Origin: Verrucomicrobiales bacterium
Lineage (GTDB): Bacteria > Verrucomicrobiota > Verrucomicrobiia > Methylacidiphilales > JAAUTS01
Assembly: GCA_031265105.1 (NCBI GenBank)
Contig: JAISDC010000230.1
Span: 1-40,567 of the forward strand
Direction of reading: 5' to 3'
Length of the DNA: 40,567 nt
The notes under the pieces are model-generated. The model was not told the DNA's origin and made no database searches. It saw only the letters and a list, made by a program, of their open reading frames with translations. A program made the position numbers and the translations under genes. Numbering within the stretch: position 1 is the stretch's first letter; the number at the start of each line of letters is the position of its first letter. Positions 27,920 to 37,019 of the stretch are shown one piece after another.

Positions 27920-27969
27920 TGCCAACTTTAAAGTGGTCAAATTCGACCACTTTAATTTTTCTTCTTATC

Positions 27970-27999
27970 ACCATCAGCGGCAACGGAGCCGCTGATGGT
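27970..27999. repeat. Intergenic motif-pair element, copy 2 (perfect 12-bp stem, 6-nt loop)
   Basis: ACCATCAGCGGC-AACGGA-GCCGCTGATGGT. Confidence 0.9.
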
Positions 28000-28027
28000 C
28001 ACGAAATTTGTTTTTATTTTTACAAAA

Positions 28028-29074
28028 TTATTTTTCCTTGTTGCTCAGTTTAGTGGTTTGCTCCGCCAGTTCAATCGCCTGCTGTAATTTTTGCTCCAGT
28101 AATTTTTTTTCCGGCAACTGCGTCATGTATTCCGCCACTTTGATTTGTCCGGGATGGTCGAGCAGCAAATAGTTGATTTGCTCAGGCGATTTTTCGCTGC
28201 ACAAAATCAACCCCACGGGCGGGTTCTCGCCCTCCCTCAAATCGTTGCGTTCGAGCCAGCGCAAGTACAATTCCATTTGCCCCTTGTAATCGGCTTTGAA
28301 TTTTCCGAGCTTCAAATCAATCGCCACCAAACACCGCAAGCCGCGATGATAAAACAGCAAATCCAGGTAATAATCTTCATTGTCAATGACAAGTCGTTTT
28401 TGGCGGCCGACAAAGGTGAAATCCGCGCCCATTTCCACGATGAAATTTTGCAGGTTCCGCAAAATAGACGACTCCAAATCTTTCTCGCTGAAGGTGTCTT
28501 TTAAGCCTAGAAAATCGAGGAAATAGGGGTCGCGGAAAACCAAATCAGGCGTGAGTTTTTTCTCATTTTTCAGCGCAGCCAAATCATTGGTGATGGTCAG
28601 CGCCGGTTTTTTGCTAATCGCCGTCCGCTCGTAAAGCATACTGTCCACGCGCTCTTGCAACGTGCGAACACTCCAATGTTCGTGAATGCACATTTGCGTG
28701 TAAAAGTCACGTTTTAGGCTGTCTTCGATGTAAATGAGGTTGCGGATGTGTGTCCAGGTCAATTGTGCACTCAGTGAGTGCACAATTGGCTCTTCTAGAA
28801 CTAACTCATTGAACCTAATGAAGTTATGTAAATTTCTTTTTGAAAAACCCTGGCCGTAACGACGGGTTAGTTCCGCGCTCAACTCTTTGATAACGGTCTT
28901 GCCATAATCAGCTTTTTCGTGCTTCAAAACGCGGTCATTTATCTGCTTACCGATATGCCAATACAAAACCGTCAATTCACTGTTGACCGTAACGGCAACT
29001 TTGCGCCGCGCGCTGTCAATCAGCGAAACGATGGACTGAAGCAATTCGCTTCCGGTTGTTTGTATCTGGCTCAT
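28028..29074 (-). CDS. PDDEXK nuclease domain protein (DUF1016/YhcG family)
   Basis: SLIDSARRKVAVTVNSELTVLYWHIGKQINDRVL...YGQGFSKRNLHNFIRF...DYYLDLLFYHRGLRCLVAIDLKLGKFKADYKGQMELYLRWL. Confidence 0.95.
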   Translation of the reverse strand: MSQIQTTGSELLQSIVSLIDSARRKVAVTVNSELTVLYWHIGKQINDRVLKHEKADYGKTVIKELSAELTRRYGQGFSKRNLHNFIRFNELVLEEPIVHSLSAQLTWTHIRNLIYIEDSLKRDFYTQMCIHEHWSVRTLQERVDSMLYERTAISKKPALTITNDLAALKNEKKLTPDLVFRDPYFLDFLGLKDTFSEKDLESSILRNLQNFIVEMGADFTFVGRQKRLVIDNEDYYLDLLFYHRGLRCLVAIDLKLGKFKADYKGQMELYLRWLERNDLREGENPPVGLILCSEKSPEQINYLLLDHPGQIKVAEYMTQLPEKKLLEQKLQQAIELAEQTTKLSNKEK

Positions 29075-29096
29075 TTTTTAATCAATTTTTTCTTGT

Positions 29097-29137
29097 CATC
29101 GTCAGCGGCAGTGGAGTCGCTGAGGGTCACGAAATTA
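29097..29137. repeat. Intergenic motif-pair element, copy 3 (imperfect)
   Basis: CATCGTCAGCGGCAGTGGAGTCGCTGAGGGTCACGAAATTA aligns to copies 1 and 2. Confidence 0.75.
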
Positions 29138-29359
29138 TTTTTTGTTTTTGTCACGTAAATATCCTTCAAATATCTCGGTTATGTTCCTGCCAATAAGCAC
29201 CGCCGACGCCAAAATGCTTATGCTAACCATTATTCCGACACAGGCTAACAGTGGATTACTTCGCCATGCCGTAACCCATGCAAACATAAAACTTCCTCCC
29301 ATGGCAAAAGCTCCAGATATTACCAGCCATTTCATAAACTTTGAGTTTTGAATGTTCAT
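29135..29359 (-). CDS. Small membrane protein, unknown function
   Basis: MNIQNSKFMKWLVISGAFAMGGSFMFAWVTAWRSNPLLACVGIMVSISILASAVLIGRNITEIFEGYLRDKNKK. Confidence 0.6.
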   Translation of the reverse strand: MNIQNSKFMKWLVISGAFAMGGSFMFAWVTAWRSNPLLACVGIMVSISILASAVLIGRNITEIFEGYLRDKNKK

Positions 29360-29364
29360 TTTTT

Positions 29365-29410
29365 GTCCGCTAATCATGCTACTAGCTTTTGATTTGCGTG
29401 ATTAGCGGAC
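29365..29410 (-). terminator. Inverted repeat downstream of dnaK (possible terminator)
   Basis: GTCCGCTAATCA (29365-29376) / TGATTAGCGGAC (29399-29410), 12-bp perfect arms, just after the dnaK stop; minus strand continues into AAAAAATGAAC, so the T tract is poor. Confidence 0.5.
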
Positions 29411-29416
29411 TCTTGG

Positions 29417-31360
29417 TTATTTCTTCTTATCATCATCCACAATCTCCGCGTCAATCACATCATCGTCAGCGGACTTCGCCGACTGCGGCTCACCGTCAGC
29501 GGGCGCGGCACCGGCAGCGGCACCGCCATGTTGCGCGTTCACATTCGCGGACGCTTGCTTGTACAACTCCGTCGAAACCTCCTGAATCTTCACCGTCAGC
29601 GCCTCGGTCGCCGACTTGATAGCGTCGCTGTCCTCACCCTTGAGAGTCTCGCGCAACTTGCCGACCAAATCCTCAACAGCCTTCTTGCCGTCCTCGCCAA
29701 TCTTGTCACCATTATCCTTCACCAACTTCTCCGCCTGGAACGCCAAGTTGTCGCCCTGATTGCGAATCTCCACCTTCTCCTTCGCCTTCTTGTCATCCTC
29801 AGCGTGCGCCTCGGCCTCCTTCACCATCCGCTCAATCTCGCTCTTGTCCAACCCGCTGCTGCCGGTGATGGAAATCTTCTGCTCCTTGTTCGTCCCCAAA
29901 TCCTTGGCGCTGACGTTGAGGATGCCGTTGGCGTCAATGTCAAACGTCACCTCGATTTGCGGCACCCCGCGCGGCGCCGGCGGAATGCCATCCAGATGAA
30001 ACTTGCCCAGCGACTTGTTATCGCGCGACAACGGCCGCTCGCCCTGCAAAATGTGAATTTCCACGCCCGGCTGACTGTCCGACGCCGTGCTGAACACATT
30101 GTTCTTCTTGGTCGGAATCGTCGTATTGCGCGGAATCATCGGCGTCGACTGGCCGCCTAACGTCTCAATACTCAGCGTCAGCGGCGTCACATCCAGCAAC
30201 AACACATCATCCACCTCGCCGCGCAACACACCGCCCTGCACCGCCGCGCCAATCGCGACCACCTCGTCCGGGTTCACGCCCTTGTGCGGCTCCTTGCCCA
30301 CGATGCGCCGCGCGATTTCCAAAATCTTCGGCATCCGCGTCATGCCGCCGACCAGCACCAATTCATTGATGCCACTGGCAGCGAGCTTCGCGTCGCGCAA
30401 ACACGCCTCGACCGGCTTGATGGTTCGCTCCGCCAGCGCCTCGGTCAGTTGCTCCAACTTCGCGCGCGTCAGCTTCAGTTGAATATGCTTCGGCCCGGTC
30501 TGGTCCGCCGTGATGAACGGCAAATTAATCTCGAACTCCTGCGACGACGACAGCGCGATTTTCGCCTTCTCCGCCTCCTCCTTGATGCGCTGCATGGCGT
30601 CCGACTGACTGTGCAAATCAATGCCGCTGTCCTTCTTGAACTCGCTGACGATGTGGTCAATCAGCGCGTTGTCCCAGTCATCGCCGCCGAGATGCGTGTC
30701 ACCGTTAGTGGCCAGCACCTCGAACACCCCGTCAGCGATGGACAACGCCGAAATATCGAACGTCCCGCCGCCGAGGTCATACACCGCGATTTTCTCATCC
30801 TTGGTCTTTTCGAGACCATAAGCCAACGACGCCGCCGTCGGCTCATTAATAATCCGCAACACCTCAAGCCCGGCAATCTTCCCCGCATCCTTCGTCGCGT
30901 GCCGCTGACTATCATTAAAATAAGCGGGCACCGTAATCACCGCCTGCGTAATCTTCTCGCCCAATTTCGCCTCAGCATCAGCCTTCAACTTGGACAAAAT
31001 AAAAGAAGAAATTTCCTCCGGCGTATAAACCTTCGCCTCCCCGCTGACCGTGACCTCCACCGCCGCCGCCCCATTCTTCCCCTCGACGACCTTATACGGC
31101 AACCGTTTAATCTCCTCCCCAATCTCCGAAAACTTCCGTCCAATCAACCGCTTCACCGAAAAAACCGTATTTTTTGAATTCGTCACCGCCTGACGTTTCG
31201 CCGCCTGTCCGACGAGTCGTTCCCCATTCTTAGTGAACGCCACCACCGACGGCGTAGTCCGCGCCCCCTCGGCATTCTCAAGAACGACCGCCTTCCCACC
31301 CTCCATAACCGCCATGCACGAATTAGTCGTGCCCAAATCAATACCCAAAACTTTACTCAT
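29417..31360 (-). CDS. dnaK: Molecular chaperone DnaK (Hsp70)
   Basis: [84 protein letters not shown]. Confidence 0.98.
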   Translation of the reverse strand: MSKVLGIDLGTTNSCMAVMEGGKAVVLENAEGARTTPSVVAFTKNGERLVGQAAKRQAVTNSKNTVFSVKRLIGRKFSEIGEEIKRLPYKVVEGKNGAAAVEVTVSGEAKVYTPEEISSFILSKLKADAEAKLGEKITQAVITVPAYFNDSQRHATKDAGKIAGLEVLRIINEPTAASLAYGLEKTKDEKIAVYDLGGGTFDISALSIADGVFEVLATNGDTHLGGDDWDNALIDHIVSEFKKDSGIDLHSQSDAMQRIKEEAEKAKIALSSSQEFEINLPFITADQTGPKHIQLKLTRAKLEQLTEALAERTIKPVEACLRDAKLAASGINELVLVGGMTRMPKILEIARRIVGKEPHKGVNPDEVVAIGAAVQGGVLRGEVDDVLLLDVTPLTLSIETLGGQSTPMIPRNTTIPTKKNNVFSTASDSQPGVEIHILQGERPLSRDNKSLGKFHLDGIPPAPRGVPQIEVTFDIDANGILNVSAKDLGTNKEQKISITGSSGLDKSEIERMVKEAEAHAEDDKKAKEKVEIRNQGDNLAFQAEKLVKDNGDKIGEDGKKAVEDLVGKLRETLKGEDSDAIKSATEALTVKIQEVSTELYKQASANVNAQHGGAAAGAAPADGEPQSAKSADDDVIDAEIVDDDKKK

Positions 31361-31540
31361 AAAATAAACTCCTATAGCCGTAAGAAACGGCTGTTGTTGC
31401 CTACTATATCGCAAATGGCGTGCCAAGGTTGGTTTGAGAAAATAACGCTGATAATCAACATGTTATGAAATTCATGGCAAAATCCAAGTGCGACAATAAT
31501 AACGCACAAGAGACATAATGACCCTTTTAATAAGAGATGT

Positions 31541-31637
31541 ACCTAACTCACGCACCCATTAAAGGGTGCGACCATAAATAAGACAATTTCCTTACTTAAA
31601 CCATTGTTTCAACTCACACATCCACGAAGGATATGAC
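31541..31637. CRISPR. Degenerate two-repeat CRISPR remnant, type I-C-like repeat
   Basis: 31541-31572 ...AACTCACGCACCCATTAAAGGGTGCGAC, 33-nt interval 31573-31605, then GTTTCAACTCACACATCCACGAAGGATATGAC (32 nt, 31606-31637). GTTTCAA...GAC ends and central dyad match the I-C repeat style. Confidence 0.5.
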
Positions 31638-31733
31638 TTGACCACTTTAGCAGTTTTTTTTCAAAGGCAAGCGCCGAAATCTTATTGATAAATCGTCTGA
31701 TTTTTGTTTAATGGATTAAGGAAGGATAAGTAA

Positions 31734-32580
31734 ATGGAAGCTAAAAATCTGTATATAATTTTAAGTATGTGTAACGTAAGTCGGATGAGGAAAGGTCGAC
31801 AGTACCCCAGTGATATCAGCCGAACGCAATTTGCGGAGATCAAACCACTATTGGAAAGCGCACGGAAAAAGACCCGCCCACGCGAGGTGGATTTATACGA
31901 AGTGTTCTGTGCGGTGCTGTATGTGCTGCGCAGTGGGTGCCAGTGGCGGATGCTTCCCGATGGGTTCCCCAAGTGGCGCACGGTTTATTCCTACTGGCAA
32001 ATCTGGAATGCCGTTAACGATACTGAGAGCCTGTTACCACAGGCCCTTAAAAAAATCGGTTGGCGCGGCCCGCGTTCGCCTTGGGCGCAACGCCCAGCCC
32101 AGCCTACTAATCATTGACGCCCAGCGCGTGCAGAACACCGACAGCGCCAGACACAAGGGGTATGACGCTGGCAAAAAGGTTGCCGGTAGCAAACGCCATC
32201 TGGCGGTGAATACGCAAGGTTTGCCACATGGCCTCATTGTCACCACCGCCAATGTCACCGACCGCCACGGTGCCACCAAACTGCTGTGCCAGCAACGCAC
32301 CGAGTTACAGTCCATCCACACCAGCCTGACCGATAGCGGCTACAGTGGCACCACTTTCGCCCAGGCGGTCAACCAATGGCTACCACACGCCAAGGTGCAA
32401 ATCGTCAAGCGTTTGGAGCAAGCTACTTTCGTGGTGTTGCCCAAACGCTGGATTGTCGAGCGCACCTTTGCCTGGCAGGATAAACATCGCCGCCGCTGGA
32501 AAAACTGCGAATGCCTCCTCAACTCTTCACTCCAATTCGCCATCCTCGTCCTGTTCGCTTTGCTCCTCAATAGATTATGA
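31734..32580 (+). mobile_element. IS5-family transposase in two frames (31734-32117 and 3' part to 32580), frame change at an A7 run (32049-32055)
   Basis: Frame A: YPSDISRTQFAEIKPLLESARKKTRPREVDLYEVFCAVLYVLRSGCQWRMLPDGFPKWRTVYSYWQIWN; frame B: RVRLGRNAQPSLLIIDAQRVQNTDSARHKGYDAGKKVAGSKRHLAVNTQGLPHGLIVT...WIVERTFAWQDKHRRR. Confidence 0.9.
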
Positions 32581-32732
32581 ACAGGCTCTTAAAGTTTTTG
32601 CCGAGAGACGTACATCTCCCTTCCGCTGACGATATATTTCACCATCAGCGGCTAAAATGCCGCTGAGCATCTTCCCGCGCCATACGAAAAAGACTTTGCA
32701 CGGCGAAGGGGGGTGCGGTAGGTTAACAAGTC

Positions 32733-33014
32733 ATGAAACTCGTTGAAGCCAAGCCGTTGAAAGATTACCGGCTGTTCCTGCATTATTCCGACGGCACGGC
32801 GGGCGTGGTGGACTTGTCGCCGCTGGTCGGGCGCGGGGTGTTTGCCGCTTGGTTGCAACCGGAAAATTTCGCGCAAGTCACTCTCAGCGAGGACGGCGCG
32901 CCGGTATGGGCGGGTGAGATTGATTTGTGCCCCGACGCTTTGTATTTGCAACTGACCGGCCGGCGACCGGAGGAGATGTTTCCCAACCTTAACCTGAGAT
33001 TGGTCCGTGCCTGA
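32733..33014 (+). CDS. DUF2442 domain protein
   Basis: VEAKPLKDYRLFLHYSDGTAGVVDLSPLVGRGVFAAWLQPENFAQVTLSEDGAPVWAGEIDLCPDALYLQLTG. Confidence 0.88.
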   Translation: MKLVEAKPLKDYRLFLHYSDGTAGVVDLSPLVGRGVFAAWLQPENFAQVTLSEDGAPVWAGEIDLCPDALYLQLTGRRPEEMFPNLNLRLVRA

Positions 33015-33267
33015 GATTGCCAGATTTTACGGTTTGGTGATCCGCCTGTATTACGGCGACCATTTGCCGCCGCACTTTCACGTGAGTTACGCGGGGCACG
33101 ACGCCAAGGTTGACATTGACACGCTGTCTGTGTTTGACGGCAAACTGCCGCCGCGCGCGCTGGGGTTGGCGATAGAGTGGGCGAGTTTGCATCAGGATGA
33201 ATTGCGCGCCGCCTTCCGCCAAGCTGCGGCGAATCAGTTGCCGCCGAAGATTAAGCCGCTGCCGTGA
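33007..33267 (+). CDS. DUF4160 domain protein
   Basis: MPEIARFYGLVIRLYYGDHLPPHFHVSYAGHDAKVDIDTLSVFDGKLPPRALGLAIEWASLHQDEL; overlaps DUF2442 gene. Confidence 0.9.
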   Translation: MPEIARFYGLVIRLYYGDHLPPHFHVSYAGHDAKVDIDTLSVFDGKLPPRALGLAIEWASLHQDELRAAFRQAAANQLPPKIKPLP

Positions 33268-33341
33268 AGAAAGGAGGCAGCGGTCATTATATGTTGCCAA
33301 ACCACTCCCGCTGACCGTGCCCTTCACCATCAGCGACATCG

Positions 33342-34397
33342 TCACGATGGAAGATTTTCCAGCAAAACACTCAGCGACACGTCAAGAAACCCATCGTCAC
33401 CGTCAGCGGCGAAAATCACGCGGTCTTGCGGGCCGTCGGGCAGAAAGGCGCTGTCGGTGAGTGTTGCGTGGAACCAGCACACCACCGGCGTGTTCATCAT
33501 TTGCGCGACATGGATGCCGCCGCTGTCGCCGCCGACGTGCAGTTTGGCGCGCGCGATGACCGCGGCGAGTTCGGCGACGTCAAGCTCGCCGGCAAAAATT
33601 TTCCACGGCGTGAAATCCAGCAGCGCCAGCAGCCGGCGGGTTTTCTCCGCCTCGCGCGCGGTCGGGGCGGTGGAGATGACCAGCGGCATGTCAGGCCGCT
33701 GACGGTGAAACTGGTTCAAAAACGCGGCGAGTCGCGCGGGCTGCGGCTCGCGCCGGTCAGCGGTGGTGAACGGGCTGAGATGCATGAAACCGCGTTGGCC
33801 GCCGAGCAATCGGTCAACGCGCCGCTCAACGTCAGCGGGCACGGTCACGTCGAAACGCCGCGCGGCGCTGACGGCGAGGCCGGCGTTTTGCAGAAACCGC
33901 AAATGCAGCCGCCACGCGCTCATGCCGCGGTGCGGTGATTCGGCGCGATGGTTGAAACACAGCCGCCAATGCAACGGCGGGCGCTGACGGTGAGGATGGC
34001 GCGGATAAAACGGCACGCGCCCCAGCCGCAGCGGCGCGCCGGTGGCGAGCGTCAGCCACGCGGCGCGGTCTTGCGCCGCAAAGCTGATGGTGACGTCGAA
34101 TTTTTCCCGGCGCAATTCCAGCAGCAGCGGCAGCGATTGCCACAGCGGCGGCGACTTGGGAAAACGCGGATACCCCCGCGCCCGGTCAATCCACGGACAC
34201 AGCCGCAACAGTTCGACGACATGCGCCGCCGTGATAACCTGCAATTCCGCGCGCGGCCAGAAATCCCGCAACGCGCGCAACGCCGGCAGCGTGTGCACCG
34301 TGTCGCCGAGGAAGCCGAGGTCAATCACCGCGACCTTGCGCGCGGCGCGGGCCAGCTGGAAAAAATTTCGCGCGCTACCTGGTAACGGCTGGCACAT
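33342..34397 (-). CDS. Glycosyltransferase family 9 (ADP-heptose:LPS heptosyltransferase-like)
   Basis: VAVIDLGFLGDTVHTLPALRALRDFWPRAELQVITAAHVVELLRLCPWID; VGGDSGGIHVAQMMNTPVVCWF. Confidence 0.9.
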   Translation of the reverse strand: MCQPLPGSARNFFQLARAARKVAVIDLGFLGDTVHTLPALRALRDFWPRAELQVITAAHVVELLRLCPWIDRARGYPRFPKSPPLWQSLPLLLELRREKFDVTISFAAQDRAAWLTLATGAPLRLGRVPFYPRHPHRQRPPLHWRLCFNHRAESPHRGMSAWRLHLRFLQNAGLAVSAARRFDVTVPADVERRVDRLLGGQRGFMHLSPFTTADRREPQPARLAAFLNQFHRQRPDMPLVISTAPTAREAEKTRRLLALLDFTPWKIFAGELDVAELAAVIARAKLHVGGDSGGIHVAQMMNTPVVCWFHATLTDSAFLPDGPQDRVIFAADGDDGFLDVSLSVLLENLPS

Positions 34398-34400
34398 TAT

Positions 34401-35192
34401 TCACACCCAACCGAGTTCAATGTTATCCGCCCCGGCTTCACTGATGATGTGCCGCAGCCGTTGCAAGCGGTCCTCCTGGTCGGAGAAAAATTTCTCGTGC
34501 GTTTCCACCACGATATGCCGCGCCAACCGGTAAACCTGCTCGGTTATGAGTCGCTCCACCACCTCAAACTCGCTGCCCTCAATATCCATTTTTATCAACC
34601 AAATCGGCGGCTGGGCCGCCTGACTGCCGGCGCCGAATTCCTGTTTGAGAAACCTGGCGAAGTCCATGACTTGCACCGTGTCATAGGACTGTGCCTGCTC
34701 CCGCCGCTGACGCTGCCACAGCGAGCCGTCCTCATAAGTGGCGCCCGGATTGTCATGGGTGTCGGCCGGCAGGTAAAATTTTGCCGTGCCGTCACTTGCG
34801 CCCAAGGCCGCCTTAAACAACTGTACCCGCCGGTTGCCGGCATATTTGCGCGACAAAAAATTAAACAGCACGGTGTTAGGCTCAAACGCGTAGGAGCTGC
34901 CGCCCTGATGCAATACCGCGTCGGTAAACTTGCCGACATTGGCGCCGCAATCGATGCACACCGCGCCCGGCGGCATTTTATAAAACAGATGATAAAACCG
35001 CCTGGGCACGTGCAGGTTCCACAGTTTCAATTCCAACCCGCCGAACCCGTGCGGATCGGCGATGGCGGCGGCGGTCAGGCGCGGCAATTCAAGTTTGTCG
35101 CGTTTATTGGCATTCCAACTGGCCACTCGGATGCCGCAAATATAAAGCCGTTTCCGTCCTCCCGGAAAAATAGCTTTTTTAAATAATTTCAT
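34401..35192 (-). CDS. FkbM-family methyltransferase
   Basis: PPGAVCIDCGANVGKFTDAVLHQGGSSYAFEPNTVLFNFLSRKYAGNRRVQLFKAALG; WLIKMDIEGSEFEVVERLI. Confidence 0.92.
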   Translation of the reverse strand: MKLFKKAIFPGGRKRLYICGIRVASWNANKRDKLELPRLTAAAIADPHGFGGLELKLWNLHVPRRFYHLFYKMPPGAVCIDCGANVGKFTDAVLHQGGSSYAFEPNTVLFNFLSRKYAGNRRVQLFKAALGASDGTAKFYLPADTHDNPGATYEDGSLWQRQRREQAQSYDTVQVMDFARFLKQEFGAGSQAAQPPIWLIKMDIEGSEFEVVERLITEQVYRLARHIVVETHEKFFSDQEDRLQRLRHIISEAGADNIELGWV

Positions 35193-35232
35193 AAATATTC
35201 TTTCCTGAATTCATGTTGCACTCCCGTCGCCG

Positions 35233-36045
35233 CTAAAAATTATCAGGTTGCTCCAATCTTTTGTTATAGCGCGCGTTAAATGCCGCCGCCTTGATCCGGC
35301 GCCACCAGTACGCCGGTAATCCCGTGTTGATATAACGCCGGAAAAAACGCCCGATGGTTTTGCGATTGGCCGGCAAACGGCGAACGCGTTCACGTTCGTT
35401 ACCGATGGAGCTGGTTTCGCTGACTGTATCAGTGCCGATGACATACGGCACCAGTGTCCGCGCGCGCATAATGCCGTAGGCGCGAAATTGCAGCCACTGG
35501 TCGGCAACCTGCCACACCGGATGCAACGCCGCCACCATCCGGCGCGCGGCGGCATTGGTAATAAAATAGCCGTGCGTGCCGCCGCAATGTTTGGCGCGAA
35601 TCTCCGCGACCAGGTGCGTGTCGTCCACCGGCCGCGCGCCGCGTTGCGCGTAATGTCGTATGTAGGTCAGCAGAATCAACGCCTCACGGTCAGCGGGATA
35701 AAGTCGCCGCAACTTTTCCACCACCGGCAGTGTCTCCGGTTTCAATTTGGCATCGTCCTCCAAAATCAGCGCGTGACCGATGTCTGCGGCAAGCATCCGC
35801 CGGTAGATATTCAAATGACTAAGCGCGCAGCCAATTTCCGGCAAACTCAGGTCGTTGCCATAACGCAGCGCCTTCCGGCGGTCATAGTTTGCCGCCAGCT
35901 CCGCCGCTGACAGTGAGCGAACGTCCACCGCCGCGACGAGTTCAAACGGTATGCCGAGTGCCGCGAGATGTCGCGTAATGTATTCGCGCCGCGCTGACGC
36001 TGACGCAAGATTGATAACCAAACATTTGACCGCGCCGCGGTTCAC
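35233..36045 (-). CDS. Glycosyltransferase family 25 protein (GTG start proposed)
   Basis: KCLVINLASASARREYITRHLAALGIPFELVAAVDVRSLSAAELAANYD...SLPEIGCALSHLNIYRRMLAADIGHALILEDDAKL; paralogous to 20279-21082. Confidence 0.93.
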   Translation of the reverse strand: MNRGAVKCLVINLASASARREYITRHLAALGIPFELVAAVDVRSLSAAELAANYDRRKALRYGNDLSLPEIGCALSHLNIYRRMLAADIGHALILEDDAKLKPETLPVVEKLRRLYPADREALILLTYIRHYAQRGARPVDDTHLVAEIRAKHCGGTHGYFITNAAARRMVAALHPVWQVADQWLQFRAYGIMRARTLVPYVIGTDTVSETSSIGNERERVRRLPANRKTIGRFFRRYINTGLPAYWWRRIKAAAFNARYNKRLEQPDNF

Positions 36046-36314
36046 GGGGCGCCTCCGCTGACGGTGACTTTGTCTGACCAATGATTATTGCCATTGAACC
36101 GGCGAAATGCCGCCGCGTCGCGGAATGGAACTGCCGGTACCCGGCCCGTCATGGCATATCGTCTTGATTGAGGCGCGACCATTTATCACTACATTTTTTA
36201 TCACGGCTTCGATTTATATCAAGCGCGTCATAACTGCCATTTGCTTGCGGCTGCCATGCCAGCCAAACAAATACCCGTTGACGGAATGACTTTTTACAGT
36301 ACAATCAGTAATAA

Positions 36315-37007
36315 GTGAGCAAACAATTCATCAGCATCGTGGCCTGGGGATTTCTCGTTGGCGGCGCTAACGCGCAGTTAACGCCAACGCAACATGCCGC
36401 GCTGGTTGACGAAATGCGCCAGCTCAGCGCCCGGCGCATTGCCTACAACCAGGGCTGGCAGCCGCCCGGTGCCGCCAAAGCCTGGGCGATGGATTGCTCC
36501 AACACTTCCCGGTACATTTACCAAACCGTCTTCGGCCTGCAACTGCCGCGCACCGCTTCCGACCAATATTACGCCTTGAAACAAGTGAAGCGCATTGTTT
36601 ACGCGCCCCGGCTGGCCAACGGCCGGGTGGACACCGAGGCGCTGCTCAGCCAGTTGCGTTCCGGTGATCTGTTGTTCTGGCAATGGACCTATGACATCGA
36701 GCGCGACCCGCCGATCACGCACGTGATGGTTTATCTCGGCCGCACCGCCGACGGCACGCCGAAAATGGCCGGCTCCGCCAGCCGTTCCAAGGGCGAGCAA
36801 ACCAACCGCGGCGGCGTCAATGTTTATGTCTTTGATCCCAACGCCAGCATGGGCGGGGTGAAAAATATCTTCGGCGACTACATCCGCCGCGGCGAATTCG
36901 TCGGCTTCGGCCGCGTCATCAAGCAGGAACCGATCAGCGGCGCCCAGACCGCTGACAGTGTCGGCGGGTATCGCCAGACTGTACCCGCCGTGATGCGGGT
37001 CAATTGA
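36315..37007 (+). CDS. Secreted NlpC/P60-family (C40) putative peptidase
   Basis: Signal-like MSKQFISIVAWGFLVGGANAQ; MDCSNTSRYIYQTVFGLQLPRTASDQY; LRSGDLLFWQW; ITHVMVYLG. Confidence 0.8.
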   Translation: MSKQFISIVAWGFLVGGANAQLTPTQHAALVDEMRQLSARRIAYNQGWQPPGAAKAWAMDCSNTSRYIYQTVFGLQLPRTASDQYYALKQVKRIVYAPRLANGRVDTEALLSQLRSGDLLFWQWTYDIERDPPITHVMVYLGRTADGTPKMAGSASRSKGEQTNRGGVNVYVFDPNASMGGVKNIFGDYIRRGEFVGFGRVIKQEPISGAQTADSVGGYRQTVPAVMRVN

Positions 37008-37019
37008 TTGTTTTTTTTT

